DNA of 64,000 nt, from NCBI RefSeq assembly GCF_007993935.1, contig NZ_VITY01000024.1, forward strand, positions 1 to 64,000. Direction: 5' to 3'. The notes beneath the pieces were generated by a model. The model was not told where the DNA came from and did no database searches. It was given only the letters and a program-made list of their open reading frames with translations. The position numbers were made by a program, and so were the translations under genes. Positions 32,876 through 40,748 of the stretch are shown in pieces; the stretch's first letter is position 1; each line of letters begins with the position of its first letter. The DNA is from Bradyrhizobium macuxiense. Lineage in GTDB: Bacteria; Pseudomonadota; Alphaproteobacteria; Rhizobiales; Xanthobacteraceae.

Positions 32876-32894
32876 ACCCCCGGAAACCGGGGGT
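32876..32894. promoter_or_regulatory. Perfect 19-base dyad between luxI and luxR
   Basis: ACCCCCGG-AAA-CCGGGGGT, eight-base perfect arms. It has the size of a lux box but not the common ACCTG/CAGGT core. It also contains the GGGGG that would be the ribosome-binding site of luxR (ATG at 32903), so as RNA it could hide that site. It lies 54 bases ahead of the luxI start. Confidence 0.5.
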
Positions 32895-32902
32895 TTTAGT
32901 CA

Positions 32903-33676
32903 ATGGTCCTGGAAGAAGCGATTTCGAGTATCGAGGCGTCGGGCACGATCGACGAGCTTCGACTGTCGCTGCACCGGGTCGTCCAGAACTACGGCTTCTC
33001 CGGCTTCGCCTTCATCGATGCTGGCCGGCCCGAGCTCGACCTGCCTTACCATACCGGCACATATCCGCCGGCCTGGGAGCGCGCCTACATCCAGAACGAC
33101 TTCGTTCATTGCGATCCGGCATTGACGCGGGTGCGGCGAACCAACACGCCGTTTCACTGGGGCGAGTTGAAGCTGCCGGAGCGGCAAGGGCGCAAGCGCC
33201 CGCCGGAGCTGAAGATGATGGAAGCCGCGCGGGATCACGGCTTCCGCCAGGGCTTCGTCGTGCCCTTCCACTATCGCGACCGGCTCGGCGCCGTACATTC
33301 GAGCTCGACGGTGTTCTTCTGGGAGGACGAGCCGCACGACTTCGACAAGCTGTTCGTCTGCCATCGGCATGAACTGCATCTCTTGATGATCTACTGGGTG
33401 CAGCGGGCGATGGACATCGTCAACCGCGACCAGCGCAACGCGCCGACCATCCTGAAGCCCGCCGACGCCGCCGAAACCATCAAGCTCACCGGGCGGGAGA
33501 AGGAAGTGATCGCATGGGCGGCGCGCGGCAAGACCGTGGCCGACACCGCGCAGATCCTCGGTATTTCTCCGGAGACGGTGGAGGGCTTCATCAAGCAGGC
33601 GCTGCGCAAGCTCGAGGCGTCCAACAAGACGCACGGGGTGGCGAAGAGCATCGCGCTCGGGATCATCGACTTGTGA
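32903..33676 (+). CDS. LuxR-family quorum-sensing regulator (257 aa)
   Basis: AHL-responsive transcription factor. The ligand-binding half keeps the classical pocket residues at TraR-like spacing: Trp58, Tyr62, Asp71, Pro72 and Trp86 (AWERAYIQNDF, CDPALTR, FHWGELK). The C-terminal GerE-type helix-turn-helix starts near residue 192: TIKLTGREKEVIAWAARGKT, ILGISPETVEGFIKQALRKLEA. It is complete and not a solo, since luxI is divergent 80 bases away. ATG is placed at 32903. It probably controls the luxI-P450-orf86 operon through the dyad or another site in the 80-base gap. Confidence 0.93.
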   Translation: MVLEEAISSIEASGTIDELRLSLHRVVQNYGFSGFAFIDAGRPELDLPYHTGTYPPAWERAYIQNDFVHCDPALTRVRRTNTPFHWGELKLPERQGRKRPPELKMMEAARDHGFRQGFVVPFHYRDRLGAVHSSSTVFFWEDEPHDFDKLFVCHRHELHLLMIYWVQRAMDIVNRDQRNAPTILKPADAAETIKLTGREKEVIAWAARGKTVADTAQILGISPETVEGFIKQALRKLEASNKTHGVAKSIALGIIDL

Positions 33677-34039
33677 GCCGTGCCGCGCAGCGATCGCGGC
33701 GCGCTCGGGGCCACCGCCATTCGCACGGCGCCGCCCTGTTCGGGGGTAGCGCCGCGATATGTGGCGAGGTCACACATCGGGGTTGGATTCATCTCTGTCG
33801 TCGCCCACAGATTGCATTCGCGCACGGTCTTGATAAGAAGATCAGGGCCGGATGACGCCAATGCGGACATCTCGGACCACGGGTGCGCATCGCAGAGCCT
33901 GCCCGGCGCGGCGGAATCCGTGGGTCGATGCGGCTGATCCGTAAAAGTCCCGTCACGACGAACCACAGTTCCATTTGCTACCAATCATTGTCGCGGACAT
34001 GCTGTCGACGGACGTAGCTGGAGATCGCCGAAGCGCACC
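33677..34039. other. Intergenic region after luxR
   Basis: 363 bases with no gene, repeat or clear terminator that I can support. Some frames stay open because of high G+C, but none has convincing composition or start signals. The promoter for the gene at 34040 should be in the last 100 bases. Confidence 0.45.
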
Positions 34040-34426
34040 ATGAGCACATCGCAGGACGACCAGATCGATCAACTGGTGCAGGCGCGTTGGCGCGCAATCG
34101 GACTGTCCCAGGCCGATCTCGCCGAGATCCTGTGCTCGGGCGCCTCCTTACAAAAGAACAGCGTGGACGGCACGGTGAAGGTCGATACCGGCCGCCTGGC
34201 GACCGTCGCCGAGATGCTCGGGATCGCCGCCGACATGCTCAATCGCCGGCCCGCCACGACAGCGCCCACACAGACCGGCCAAGCGGCAGAATCGCTGCAA
34301 TCCCTGCTCGAACTGCGCATGCTGCGGGTGTTCCGCGACGTGCAGGACCCCGACACCAAGCGGATCCTGATCGAGCTCGCCGAGCAGATCGTCAAGCGCC
34401 AGACCACGCCGCCGGAGAGCGGCTAG
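34040..34426 (+). CDS. Small XRE-like helix-turn-helix protein (128 aa)
   Basis: The N-terminal 70 residues look like a Cro/C1-type DNA-binding domain (DQLVQARWRAIGLSQADLAEIL, GRLATVAEMLGIAADML), with LSQADLAEIL as the recognition-helix region. The C-terminal part is a helix-rich regulatory or dimerisation tail (ESLQSLLELRMLRVFRDVQD, KRILIELAEQIVKRQ). No known family name can be given. The ATG at 34040 has no strong Shine-Dalgarno. It lies downstream of luxR with a 363-base gap, so a functional link with quorum sensing is possible but not shown. Confidence 0.7.
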   Translation: MSTSQDDQIDQLVQARWRAIGLSQADLAEILCSGASLQKNSVDGTVKVDTGRLATVAEMLGIAADMLNRRPATTAPTQTGQAAESLQSLLELRMLRVFRDVQDPDTKRILIELAEQIVKRQTTPPESG

Positions 34427-34606
34427 ACGCGATCCGGAAAGTGCGGAGGGTCTTCCGGAAGGGGGACTTCGCGCATGGTCGCGATGCGTCCATCCCCATT
34501 GATGGAATGGCGAAATCCGTGTCTCTGACAGGGGCCGGGGAAATCCATACCGGCCCGGTGACACCAGCCGGGCGGGCCGCGGCGTCGTGAACCCGGGCCT
34601 CATCGC

Positions 34607-35536
34607 ATGACTGCCTCCGATTCCACCGCAACGCCCGCGTCCGGCTCCTGGATCGCCAACCAGCCTTATCTGCTGCTGTGCATCACCGCGATGTGCTGGG
34701 CCGGCAATGCGATCGTCGGGCGGCTCGCCGCCGGCCACATTCCGCCGGTGACGCTGTCGTTCCTGCGCTGGTTCGTGGCGTTCCTGATCATCCTGCCGTT
34801 TGCCTGGAAGCACCTGGTCCGCGACTGGCCTGCGATCCGCAAGAATCTCGGCATCATGGTGCTGCTGTCGATGACCGGCATCAGCGCCTTCAACACGCTG
34901 CAATACTGGGCGCTCGAGCACACCCAGGCGCTCAACACGCTGCTGCTGCAATCCTCCGTGCCGCTGATGGTCGCGCTGTGGTCGCTGATCCTGCTCGGCG
35001 CGCGGCTGACGCTGGCGCAACTGTGCGGCGTGTCGCTGTCGCTCGCCGGCGTGCTGGTGATCCTGCTGCACGGCGATCTCACGACGCTGTCGAAGATCGA
35101 GTTCAACAAGGGCGACCTGATCTTCATCGTCGCACTGGTGATCTTCGCGCTGTATTCGGTGCTGACCTTGAAGCGGCCCAAGATCCACGGGCTGTCGGTC
35201 GCGGCCTTCACCTTCGGCTGCGGCGCGCTGTTGCTGGTCCCGTTCCTGATCTGGGAACTCGGCGCGCGTCCGGTGATGCAGCTCACGGCCAACAACCTGC
35301 TGTCGCTGTTCTATGTCGCGGTGTTCCCCTCGACGCTGGCCTATCTGTGCTTCAACCGCGGTGTGCAGCTGATCGGCGCCAACCGCGCCGCGCCGTTCTT
35401 CCACATGGTTCCGGTGTTCGGCACCATCATGTCGATCGTGTTCATCGGCGAGCATCCGCAAGCCTTCCATTTCATCGGCTTCGCCCTGGTGCTGGCCGGC
35501 GTCTTCGTGGCTTCGCGGAAGCAGTCGGCGGCCTGA
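34607..35536 (+). CDS. DMT-superfamily transporter, EamA type (309 aa)
   Basis: Ten-helix inner-membrane exporter with two EamA repeats (drug/metabolite transporter, RhaT/YdcZ-like). Segments include YLLLCITAMCWAGNAIVG, LRWFVAFLIILPFAW, LMVALWSLILLGARL, LFIVALVIFALYSVL-like stretches, and C-terminal PFFHMVPVFGTIMSIVFIGEHPQAFHFIGFALVLAGV. A close paralogue lies at 40749-41690. Substrate unknown; amino acids or metabolites are typical. Single gene with no tight neighbours. Confidence 0.9.
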   Translation: MTASDSTATPASGSWIANQPYLLLCITAMCWAGNAIVGRLAAGHIPPVTLSFLRWFVAFLIILPFAWKHLVRDWPAIRKNLGIMVLLSMTGISAFNTLQYWALEHTQALNTLLLQSSVPLMVALWSLILLGARLTLAQLCGVSLSLAGVLVILLHGDLTTLSKIEFNKGDLIFIVALVIFALYSVLTLKRPKIHGLSVAAFTFGCGALLLVPFLIWELGARPVMQLTANNLLSLFYVAVFPSTLAYLCFNRGVQLIGANRAAPFFHMVPVFGTIMSIVFIGEHPQAFHFIGFALVLAGVFVASRKQSAA

Positions 35537-35617
35537 TCCCGCGGCCCGAGGCGCGGTGACTATCGGCGGCAAATCCGCTATCTGTTGCAATCTGCTTCGC
35601 GGACAGGTCCCAAACGC

Positions 35618-36427
35618 ATGGCGCGCGCCAGCAATCTCGTGATCGGCACCCTGACGCTGGCCCTGATCGCCGGCTCGCTCGGCGGCTGGCTGGGCTATCA
35701 GCGCTATGCCGGCATCAAGCGGATGGTGCCGTTCCGCGTCGTGTTCGAGGGCTCGGCGTCGGGCCTGCGCCGCGGCGCGAGTGTCAATTTCGCAGGCGTG
35801 CGGATCGGCGAAGTGGTCTCGATCCGGCTCGACCGGCACCGCGTGGTGGCGATGACCCGGATCGAGGGCAACGCTCCGATCAAGAAGGACACCCAGGCCG
35901 GCCTTGAATTCCAGGGCCTGACCGGGATCGCCTCGATCTCCTTCACCGGCGGCACCGACGATGCGCCGGCGCCTGCGGTCGGCGCCGACGGGATTCCCGA
36001 GCTGACGGCCGACGCCGAAGGCACGATGGGCATCCAGGAGAAGCTGCGCGTCGCGCTGCGCAATGTCGACCGCGTCATCACCGAGAACGAGGCCGACATC
36101 AAGGACTCGCTGCTCGGGCTCGAGAACTTCACCAACTCGCTGTCGGGCAATGGCGAGCTGATCGCGGGCTTCATCGACGCCGCCGACGACGGCATCAGCA
36201 CGGTCGACGCCAAGCTCGCCTCGGCCGACAAGTTCCTGAAGAGTTTCGGCAGCGACAAATATGGCGGCGAGTTGCTGCCGACCGTGATCTCGCTGCGCGA
36301 GCTGATCCAGAGCTTCGACAAGAAGTCCGGCACGATGATCGCCGAAACCCGCAAGACGCTCGTCGACGTCAGCCAGTCCGTCAACGCGTTCAACGAGAAA
36401 ATTGCCGGGCGCGGCGGCAGGCGCTAA
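35618..36427 (+). CDS. MCE/MlaD-domain protein (269 aa)
   Basis: Membrane-anchored lipid-transport protein. One N-terminal helix (LVIGTLTLALIAGSLGGWLGY, residues about 6-26) is followed by a single MCE/MlaD domain with the pattern VPFRVVFEGSASGLRRGASVNFAGVRIGEVVSIRL and LEFQGLTGIASISFTGG. The C-terminal 130 residues are helical (LRVALRNVDRVITENEADI, LTSADKFLKSFG-like). Normally MCE proteins belong to an ABC system with MlaE/MlaF homologues, and none is next to it. It starts 81 bases after the DMT gene on the same strand. Confidence 0.85.
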   Translation: MARASNLVIGTLTLALIAGSLGGWLGYQRYAGIKRMVPFRVVFEGSASGLRRGASVNFAGVRIGEVVSIRLDRHRVVAMTRIEGNAPIKKDTQAGLEFQGLTGIASISFTGGTDDAPAPAVGADGIPELTADAEGTMGIQEKLRVALRNVDRVITENEADIKDSLLGLENFTNSLSGNGELIAGFIDAADDGISTVDAKLASADKFLKSFGSDKYGGELLPTVISLRELIQSFDKKSGTMIAETRKTLVDVSQSVNAFNEKIAGRGGRR

Positions 36428-36471
36428 CGTCGGGCTCCAACCAAGAACCAAGAACAACGGAAACGCCCAAC

Positions 36472-37689
36472 GTGCACGACCGGACCGCAGCGCCCTCCCC
36501 GCCTCCCGCAACCGTCAACCGCGCGACGAGCGCCGTGCCCCGGCATTTGCGCCGCTATCTCACACTCGACGATTTCGAGCCGCGGGCGCGGCAGCTGTTG
36601 CCGAAATTCCTCTACGGCTACATCTCCGGCGGCGCCGAGACCGACGCGGCACGCACCGACAACCGCCGGGCCTTCGACGAATACGGTTTCGTGCCGCGGG
36701 TGCTGAACGACGTCTCCGGTCGCGACCAGACCACGACGCTGTTCGGCAAGACCTACGCCTCGCCGTTCGGGATTCCGCCGATGGGCTCGTCCGCGCTGTG
36801 CGCCTATCGCGGCGACATCGTGCTGGCGCGCGCCGCGGCCGCGGCCAACGTCCCGATGATCCTGTCGGCCTCCTCGCTGATTACGCTTGAGGATGTCCGC
36901 GCCGCCAATCAGCAGGCCTGGTACCAGGCCTATCTCGCCGGCCTCCCCGAGCGCATCGAGCCGCTGGTCGATCGCGTCGCGGCGGCCGGCTACGACACCT
37001 TCGTCGTCACCGCCGACGTGCCGGTGCCGCCCAACCGCGAGAACAACATCCGCAACGGCTTCCAGGTGCCGCTCGCGATCACGCCGCGGGTGTTCTGGGA
37101 CATCATCACCCATCCGGACTGGCTGCTGAACACCTGGGCGCGCACGGTGTTCAACCACGGCATGCCGCGTTTCGAGAACATGGACGCCAAGCCGGGTCCG
37201 CCGGTGCTGTCGAAGAATTTGATGCGCAACATCGGCAGCCGCGACCAGCTCGCCTGGAAGCATGTCGAGCTGATCCGCAAGCGCTGGCCCGGCAAGCTCG
37301 TGGTCAAGGGGCTGATCGCGCCGGAAGACGCGCGGCTGGCGCGCGAGCACGGCTGCGACGGCGTGATGGTTTCCAACCATGGCGGCCGCCAGCTCGACTA
37401 CACCGTCTCCGCGCTGCGCACGCTGCCGGAGATCGCCGCGCAGAAGGGCAACATGACGGTGATGGTCGACGGCGGCATCCGCCGCGGCACCGATGTCATC
37501 AAGGCGCTGGCGCTCGGCGCGGACTTCGTCTGGATCGGCCGTCCATTCCTCTATGGCGCCGTGGTCGCGGGCGAGGCCGGCGTGTCACGCGCGATCTCGC
37601 TGCTGCACGCCGAGATCGACCGCGACCTCGCGCTGCTCGGCATCCGCAGCCTGAAGGAGATCACCCCCGACCTGGTGCGGAAGTTCTAG
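36472..37689 (+). CDS. FMN-dependent alpha-hydroxy-acid oxidising enzyme (405 aa)
   Basis: TIM-barrel flavoenzyme of the L-lactate dehydrogenase/glycolate oxidase/mandelate dehydrogenase family. Blocks include RYLTLDDFEPRARQLLPKF, YGYISGGAETD, PFGIPPMGSSALCAYRGDI, LSASSLITLEDVR, VVTADVPVPPNREN, LVVKGLIAPEDARLAREHGCDG and the catalytic SNHGGRQLD (active-site His), then VDGGIRRGTDVIKALALGADFVWIGRP. It starts with GTG at 36472 because no ATG occurs in frame for about 100 residues. The substrate may be lactate or another 2-hydroxyacid. The gene is followed by a family D repeat. Confidence 0.9.
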   Translation: MHDRTAAPSPPPATVNRATSAVPRHLRRYLTLDDFEPRARQLLPKFLYGYISGGAETDAARTDNRRAFDEYGFVPRVLNDVSGRDQTTTLFGKTYASPFGIPPMGSSALCAYRGDIVLARAAAAANVPMILSASSLITLEDVRAANQQAWYQAYLAGLPERIEPLVDRVAAAGYDTFVVTADVPVPPNRENNIRNGFQVPLAITPRVFWDIITHPDWLLNTWARTVFNHGMPRFENMDAKPGPPVLSKNLMRNIGSRDQLAWKHVELIRKRWPGKLVVKGLIAPEDARLAREHGCDGVMVSNHGGRQLDYTVSALRTLPEIAAQKGNMTVMVDGGIRRGTDVIKALALGADFVWIGRPFLYGAVVAGEAGVSRAISLLHAEIDRDLALLGIRSLKEITPDLVRKF

Positions 37690-37716
37690 AGATGTTGCAT
37701 CCGCAACGGGACCAGG

Positions 37717-37847
37717 CCCCCTCTCCCGCTTGCGGGGAAGGGTTGGGGTGGGGGTGTCTCCGCGTGCGAGAATCTCATTGTGTGGAGAGAGCCCCCACCC
37801 GCATTGCATCTACGATGCAATGCGACCTCCCACGCAAGCGGGAGAGG
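37717..37847. repeat. Palindromic intergenic repeat, family D copy 3
   Basis: CCCCCTCTCCCGCTTGCGGGG at the left and CCACGCAAGCGGGAGAGG at the right are inverted. The inner GCATTGCATC-TAC-GATGCAATGC forms a second hairpin. It lies between convergent genes. Confidence 0.7.
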
Positions 37848-37857
37848 TAAGAAACCA

Positions 37858-38262
37858 TCACGCATAGCGCGCCGCGCCCATGCAGAGCGCGGTGATCGCG
37901 AGCAGCCCGGCCGCGATACGCTGGGCGACCGCGAGCCGCGAACGGGCGGCCGATGGTTCGGCCGCGCCATTGCGCAACTGCCTGACAGCGCCGCCGCCGA
38001 CGATGATCTGCACGGCGATCGCCGCCAGTGCTGCGATCGCGCCACCCGCCAGGATCTGCTCCGACAGCGCGAACGAGCCTTCATGGACCAGGCGCCACAG
38101 CGTGGCGCCGGTCACGATCGCAACCGTCGCCGCGCCGATTTGCGGGCCCAGCAGCCTTTCGCCGCCGAGGCCGCCGGTGCGCGCCAAGGTGAAGCTGGAG
38201 CCGGCCCAAAACACCGATGACAGGACGTGGAGAGACAAGGCTATGATGACGACGGTCTGCAT
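37858..38262 (-). CDS. Four-helix inner-membrane protein (134 aa)
   Basis: Four hydrophobic segments: VVIIALSLHVLSSVFWAGSSF, IGAATVAIVTGATLWRLV, AGGAIAALAAIAVQIIVGGG and IAAGLLAITALCMGA. The first segment (LHVLSSVFWAG) recalls CopD/DUF2269-like membrane proteins with a heme- or copper-binding His, but identity is uncertain. ATG at 38262 has GGAGC upstream. It is divergent from the TetR gene with a perfect palindrome in the shared promoter region, so it is the probable target of that repressor. Confidence 0.75.
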   Translation of the reverse strand: MQTVVIIALSLHVLSSVFWAGSSFTLARTGGLGGERLLGPQIGAATVAIVTGATLWRLVHEGSFALSEQILAGGAIAALAAIAVQIIVGGGAVRQLRNGAAEPSAARSRLAVAQRIAAGLLAITALCMGAARYA

Positions 38263-38293
38263 GACGTTGCTCCGAATGGGCATTGGAAATTAG

Positions 38294-38310
38294 ATATACA
38301 TAATGTATAT
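38294..38310. promoter_or_regulatory. TetR-type operator, 17-base perfect palindrome
   Basis: ATATACAT-A-ATGTATAT, strongly AT-rich in a GC-rich genome. It lies between the divergent membrane-protein gene (start 38262) and the TetR gene (start 38338), 31 and 27 bases from the two start codons, where it would overlap both promoters. Confidence 0.75.
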
Positions 38311-38337
38311 TCAATCTGACGAAAGCAAGGCCAACCG

Positions 38338-38964
38338 ATGCCGCCGCGCAGCTATGTGAGCCCGGCGCGCAGCGCCGCCGCCGCCGAGACCCGCGAGCGC
38401 GTGATCGAGGCCGCCTCGCGCACGCTGCGCGAAGGCGAGAGCATCGCGCGCTTCTCGCTGGATACGGTGGCGAAGGCCGCGGGCGTGACGCGGCTGACGG
38501 TCTACAACCAGTTCGGCTCGCGGCGCGGGCTGCTCGAGGCCGTGTTCGACGAGATCGCGCGCCACGGCGGCCTGCATCAGCTCGCCGATGCCATGACGAT
38601 GGACGATCCGCGCGCCGCGCTCGACCGCATGGTCGAGATCTTCTGCGCATTCTGGAGCCGGGATTCCGCGGTCGGGCGCCTGCATGACGCGATGGCGACC
38701 GATCCCGAATTCGCCGAAGCGGTGCGCGAGCGCAATGAGCGCCGCCGTCGCGGCGTCACCGCATTGATCGACCGCATAGCGGCCAGGCAGGCATCGCCGC
38801 AGGCCCGCAAGGATGCCGTCGACCTGATCTTCGCGCTGACGAGTTATCCGACCTTCGCCTCGCTGAGCGCCGCCGGGCGGTCGCGGGATGAGGTCTGCCG
38901 GGTGGTGCAGGCGGCCTGCCGCGCGGCGCTGCAGCCGCTTACGCTCTCAAACCCGTCATCCTGA
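38338..38964 (+). CDS. TetR-family transcriptional repressor (208 aa)
   Basis: N-terminal TetR DNA-binding domain at residues about 18-65: TRERVIEAASRTLREGESIARFSLDTVAKAAGVTRLTVYNQFGSRRGLLEAVFDEIARHGG, with helix-turn-helix VAKAAGVTRLTVYNQF. The C-terminal ligand domain is of its own type (FCAFWSRDSAVGRLHDAMATDPEF, ARKDAVDLIFALTSYPTFASL). The divergent gene and the palindrome next to it point to local autoregulation and control of the membrane protein. Its inducer is unknown. Confidence 0.9.
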   Translation: MPPRSYVSPARSAAAAETRERVIEAASRTLREGESIARFSLDTVAKAAGVTRLTVYNQFGSRRGLLEAVFDEIARHGGLHQLADAMTMDDPRAALDRMVEIFCAFWSRDSAVGRLHDAMATDPEFAEAVRERNERRRRGVTALIDRIAARQASPQARKDAVDLIFALTSYPTFASLSAAGRSRDEVCRVVQAACRAALQPLTLSNPSS

Positions 38965-38978
38965 GCACCGTTCATCGC

Positions 38979-39064
38979 CGTCATTGCGAGGAGCGAAGCG
39001 ACGAAGCAATCCATTGCACCGCATAAGCGGCAAAATGGATTGCTTCGCTTCGCTCGCAATGACG
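38979..39064. repeat. Palindromic intergenic repeat, family B copy 2
   Basis: CGTCATTGCGAGGAGCGAAGCG at the left pairs with CGCTTCGCTCGCAATGACG at the right; GAAGCAATCCATT and AATGGATTGCTTC pair inside. It lies between convergent genes. Confidence 0.88.
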
Positions 39065-39085
39065 CGGGGAGAACTGTAGTCGATC

Positions 39086-39487
39086 TCACCCCACCTTGAA
39101 CTTACTGTAGGCCTCGCGCGTCGCGATGATGACGTGCTCCTCGCAGCCGTTGCGGCGGTGCGGATCGCAGCGGGTCTCGTAGTCGGCCGAGGTCATCATG
39201 TCGAGGAAATCAGCGACGCTCGGGTAATGCACCAGTGCGAGATAGTCCCAGCGCTGGCCGGCCGGCTCGCCCAGCGCGACCGTCTCGGCGCTGCCGGTCC
39301 AGAGCAGCGTGCCGCCGCGCGCCTTGATCATCGGGACGGTGAGCGCGCTGTAGCGCAGATACGCGTCCCAACCCGAGCCGTCGCCGTCGAGCGACCGCTG
39401 GCGAAATCGCATCAGATTGACCATCACGACCGGAGCCTTTTGATCCAGTTCGCTCAGGCCTTTGACGTTCAAGAGATCGACACCCAT
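39086..39487 (-). CDS. DUF1330-like protein (133 aa)
   Basis: Small ferredoxin-like alpha/beta (dimeric barrel) protein: APVVMVNLMRFRQRS, GWDAYLRYSALTVPMIKARGGTLLWTG, WDYLALVHYPSVADFLDMMTSADYE. These are the usual DUF1330 positions. No enzyme activity is established for the family. The ATG at 39487 has GGGAG upstream. Monocistronic, convergent with the TetR gene and divergent from the HD-domain gene. Confidence 0.82.
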   Translation of the reverse strand: MGVDLLNVKGLSELDQKAPVVMVNLMRFRQRSLDGDGSGWDAYLRYSALTVPMIKARGGTLLWTGSAETVALGEPAGQRWDYLALVHYPSVADFLDMMTSADYETRCDPHRRNGCEEHVIIATREAYSKFKVG

Positions 39488-39620
39488 CCACCAGCTCCCG
39501 CCCCAGGTCGCGTCAGTCCGGGCCGGGTCGGTCCGGCCGCTAACATTATGTCACATCGCGGGACTACCCTGAAATGCTGGCAGGCCGTAAGCTCGCTACC
39601 CGATCTCGGAGGTCAATGCC

Positions 39621-40466
39621 GTGATGACCCTTCCCGAACTTGCGGCCGACGCGCTCGGCAAATTCCTCGGCGAATACATGCAGCGCCGGTTCGGCTCCTC
39701 GCAGACCGAGTTGGTGGAGATGGTGCCCTCGATCGCCCGGATCGCCATCGAATGCATCGGCAACAGCGACGCGCTCTACCACAATGTCGAGCACACGATG
39801 CTGGTGACGCTCGCCGGCCACGCCATCCTGCGCGGCCGCGCGCTGCACTCGCACATGAGCGCCGAGGATTATGCGCATGTCATCATCGCCTGCCTGACCC
39901 ACGACATCGGCTATGTGCGCGGGCTGTTCGATGCCGACGACCATAACGGCTATCTGGTCGCTGTCGATGGCCGCAAGGTGATCCTGCCGCGCGGCTCCTC
40001 GGACGCGGCGCTGATGTCCTATCACGTCGACCGCTCGAAGATCTTCGTGATGGAGCGGCTCAAGGGCGTCGCCCTGCTCGACAAGGAGCGCATCGCGCGC
40101 GCCATCGAGGGCACACGCTTTCCGCAGAGCGCGCCGGACGGGAATGAGGAGTTCGGCGAGGAGGCTGTCCTGCTGCGGGCCGCCGATTTGATCGGCCAGC
40201 TCGGCGATCCGCATTACATCCGCAAGGCCAACGCACTGTACATCGAATTCGAGGAGGCCGGACTGAACCGCCAACTCGGCTACGATTCGCCGGCCGATCT
40301 CGTCGACCTCTATCCGCGCTTCTATTGGGACAGCGTCGCGCCGCATGTGCAGAAGGCGATCCGCCACCTCAACATTACCTCCAGCGGGCGGCAGTGGATC
40401 GCCAATCTCTACAGCAACGTGTTTCGCGCCGAACGCGACATCTCGCTGTCGGGGCCGCAGAAATAG
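39621..40466 (+). CDS. HD-domain metal-dependent phosphohydrolase (281 aa)
   Basis: HD-superfamily hydrolase, acting on an unknown phosphate ester or nucleotide. Metal ligands are visible in YHNVEHTMLVTLAGH and CLTHDIGYVRG (the HD pair), followed by DLIGQLGDPHYIRKANALYIEFEE with a downstream Asp. The C-terminal half is helix-rich and unlike GGDEF- or RelA-type proteins. GTG at 39621 (spacing eight from GGAGG) or ATG at 39624 may start it. A single gene with a palindromic repeat behind it. Confidence 0.85.
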   Translation: MMTLPELAADALGKFLGEYMQRRFGSSQTELVEMVPSIARIAIECIGNSDALYHNVEHTMLVTLAGHAILRGRALHSHMSAEDYAHVIIACLTHDIGYVRGLFDADDHNGYLVAVDGRKVILPRGSSDAALMSYHVDRSKIFVMERLKGVALLDKERIARAIEGTRFPQSAPDGNEEFGEEAVLLRAADLIGQLGDPHYIRKANALYIEFEEAGLNRQLGYDSPADLVDLYPRFYWDSVAPHVQKAIRHLNITSSGRQWIANLYSNVFRAERDISLSGPQK

Positions 40467-40497
40467 GGGCGTGCTGGGCCACGCACAAGAACTATCC

Positions 40498-40603
40498 CCG
40501 TCATCCTGAGGAGCGCGAAGCGCGTCTCGAAGGATGCGCGGCCACCAGCGGGGCCGCACATCCTTCGAGGCTCGCCGAAGAGGCTCGCACCTCAGGATGA
40601 CGG
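40498..40603. repeat. Palindromic intergenic repeat, family C
   Basis: CCGTCATCCTGAGG and CCTCAGGATGACGG are perfect terminal inverted repeats about 105 bases apart. Inside, TCGAAGGATG and CATCCTTCGA pair, as do GCGGCC and GGCCGC. A dispersed element between the HD-domain gene and the DMT transporter gene. Confidence 0.85.
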
Positions 40604-40748
40604 ACTACAGGTCGAGTATTCTGGGATTTGTTCTCAAGTGATGACAGCTTCGAGCCAGGCGACAGAAAAGCGCCGCCGGCACGCATGGCTCCAATCCGCT
40701 CTTTCGTCTTGTGGCGGCGGCGGATTCGGGCACAACATCCACCAGATA

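Noticed and set aside
33677..34039. Several open frames after luxR on both strands
   Set aside because: No start signals, no hydrophobic or domain pattern, and one runs antisense into the end of luxR.
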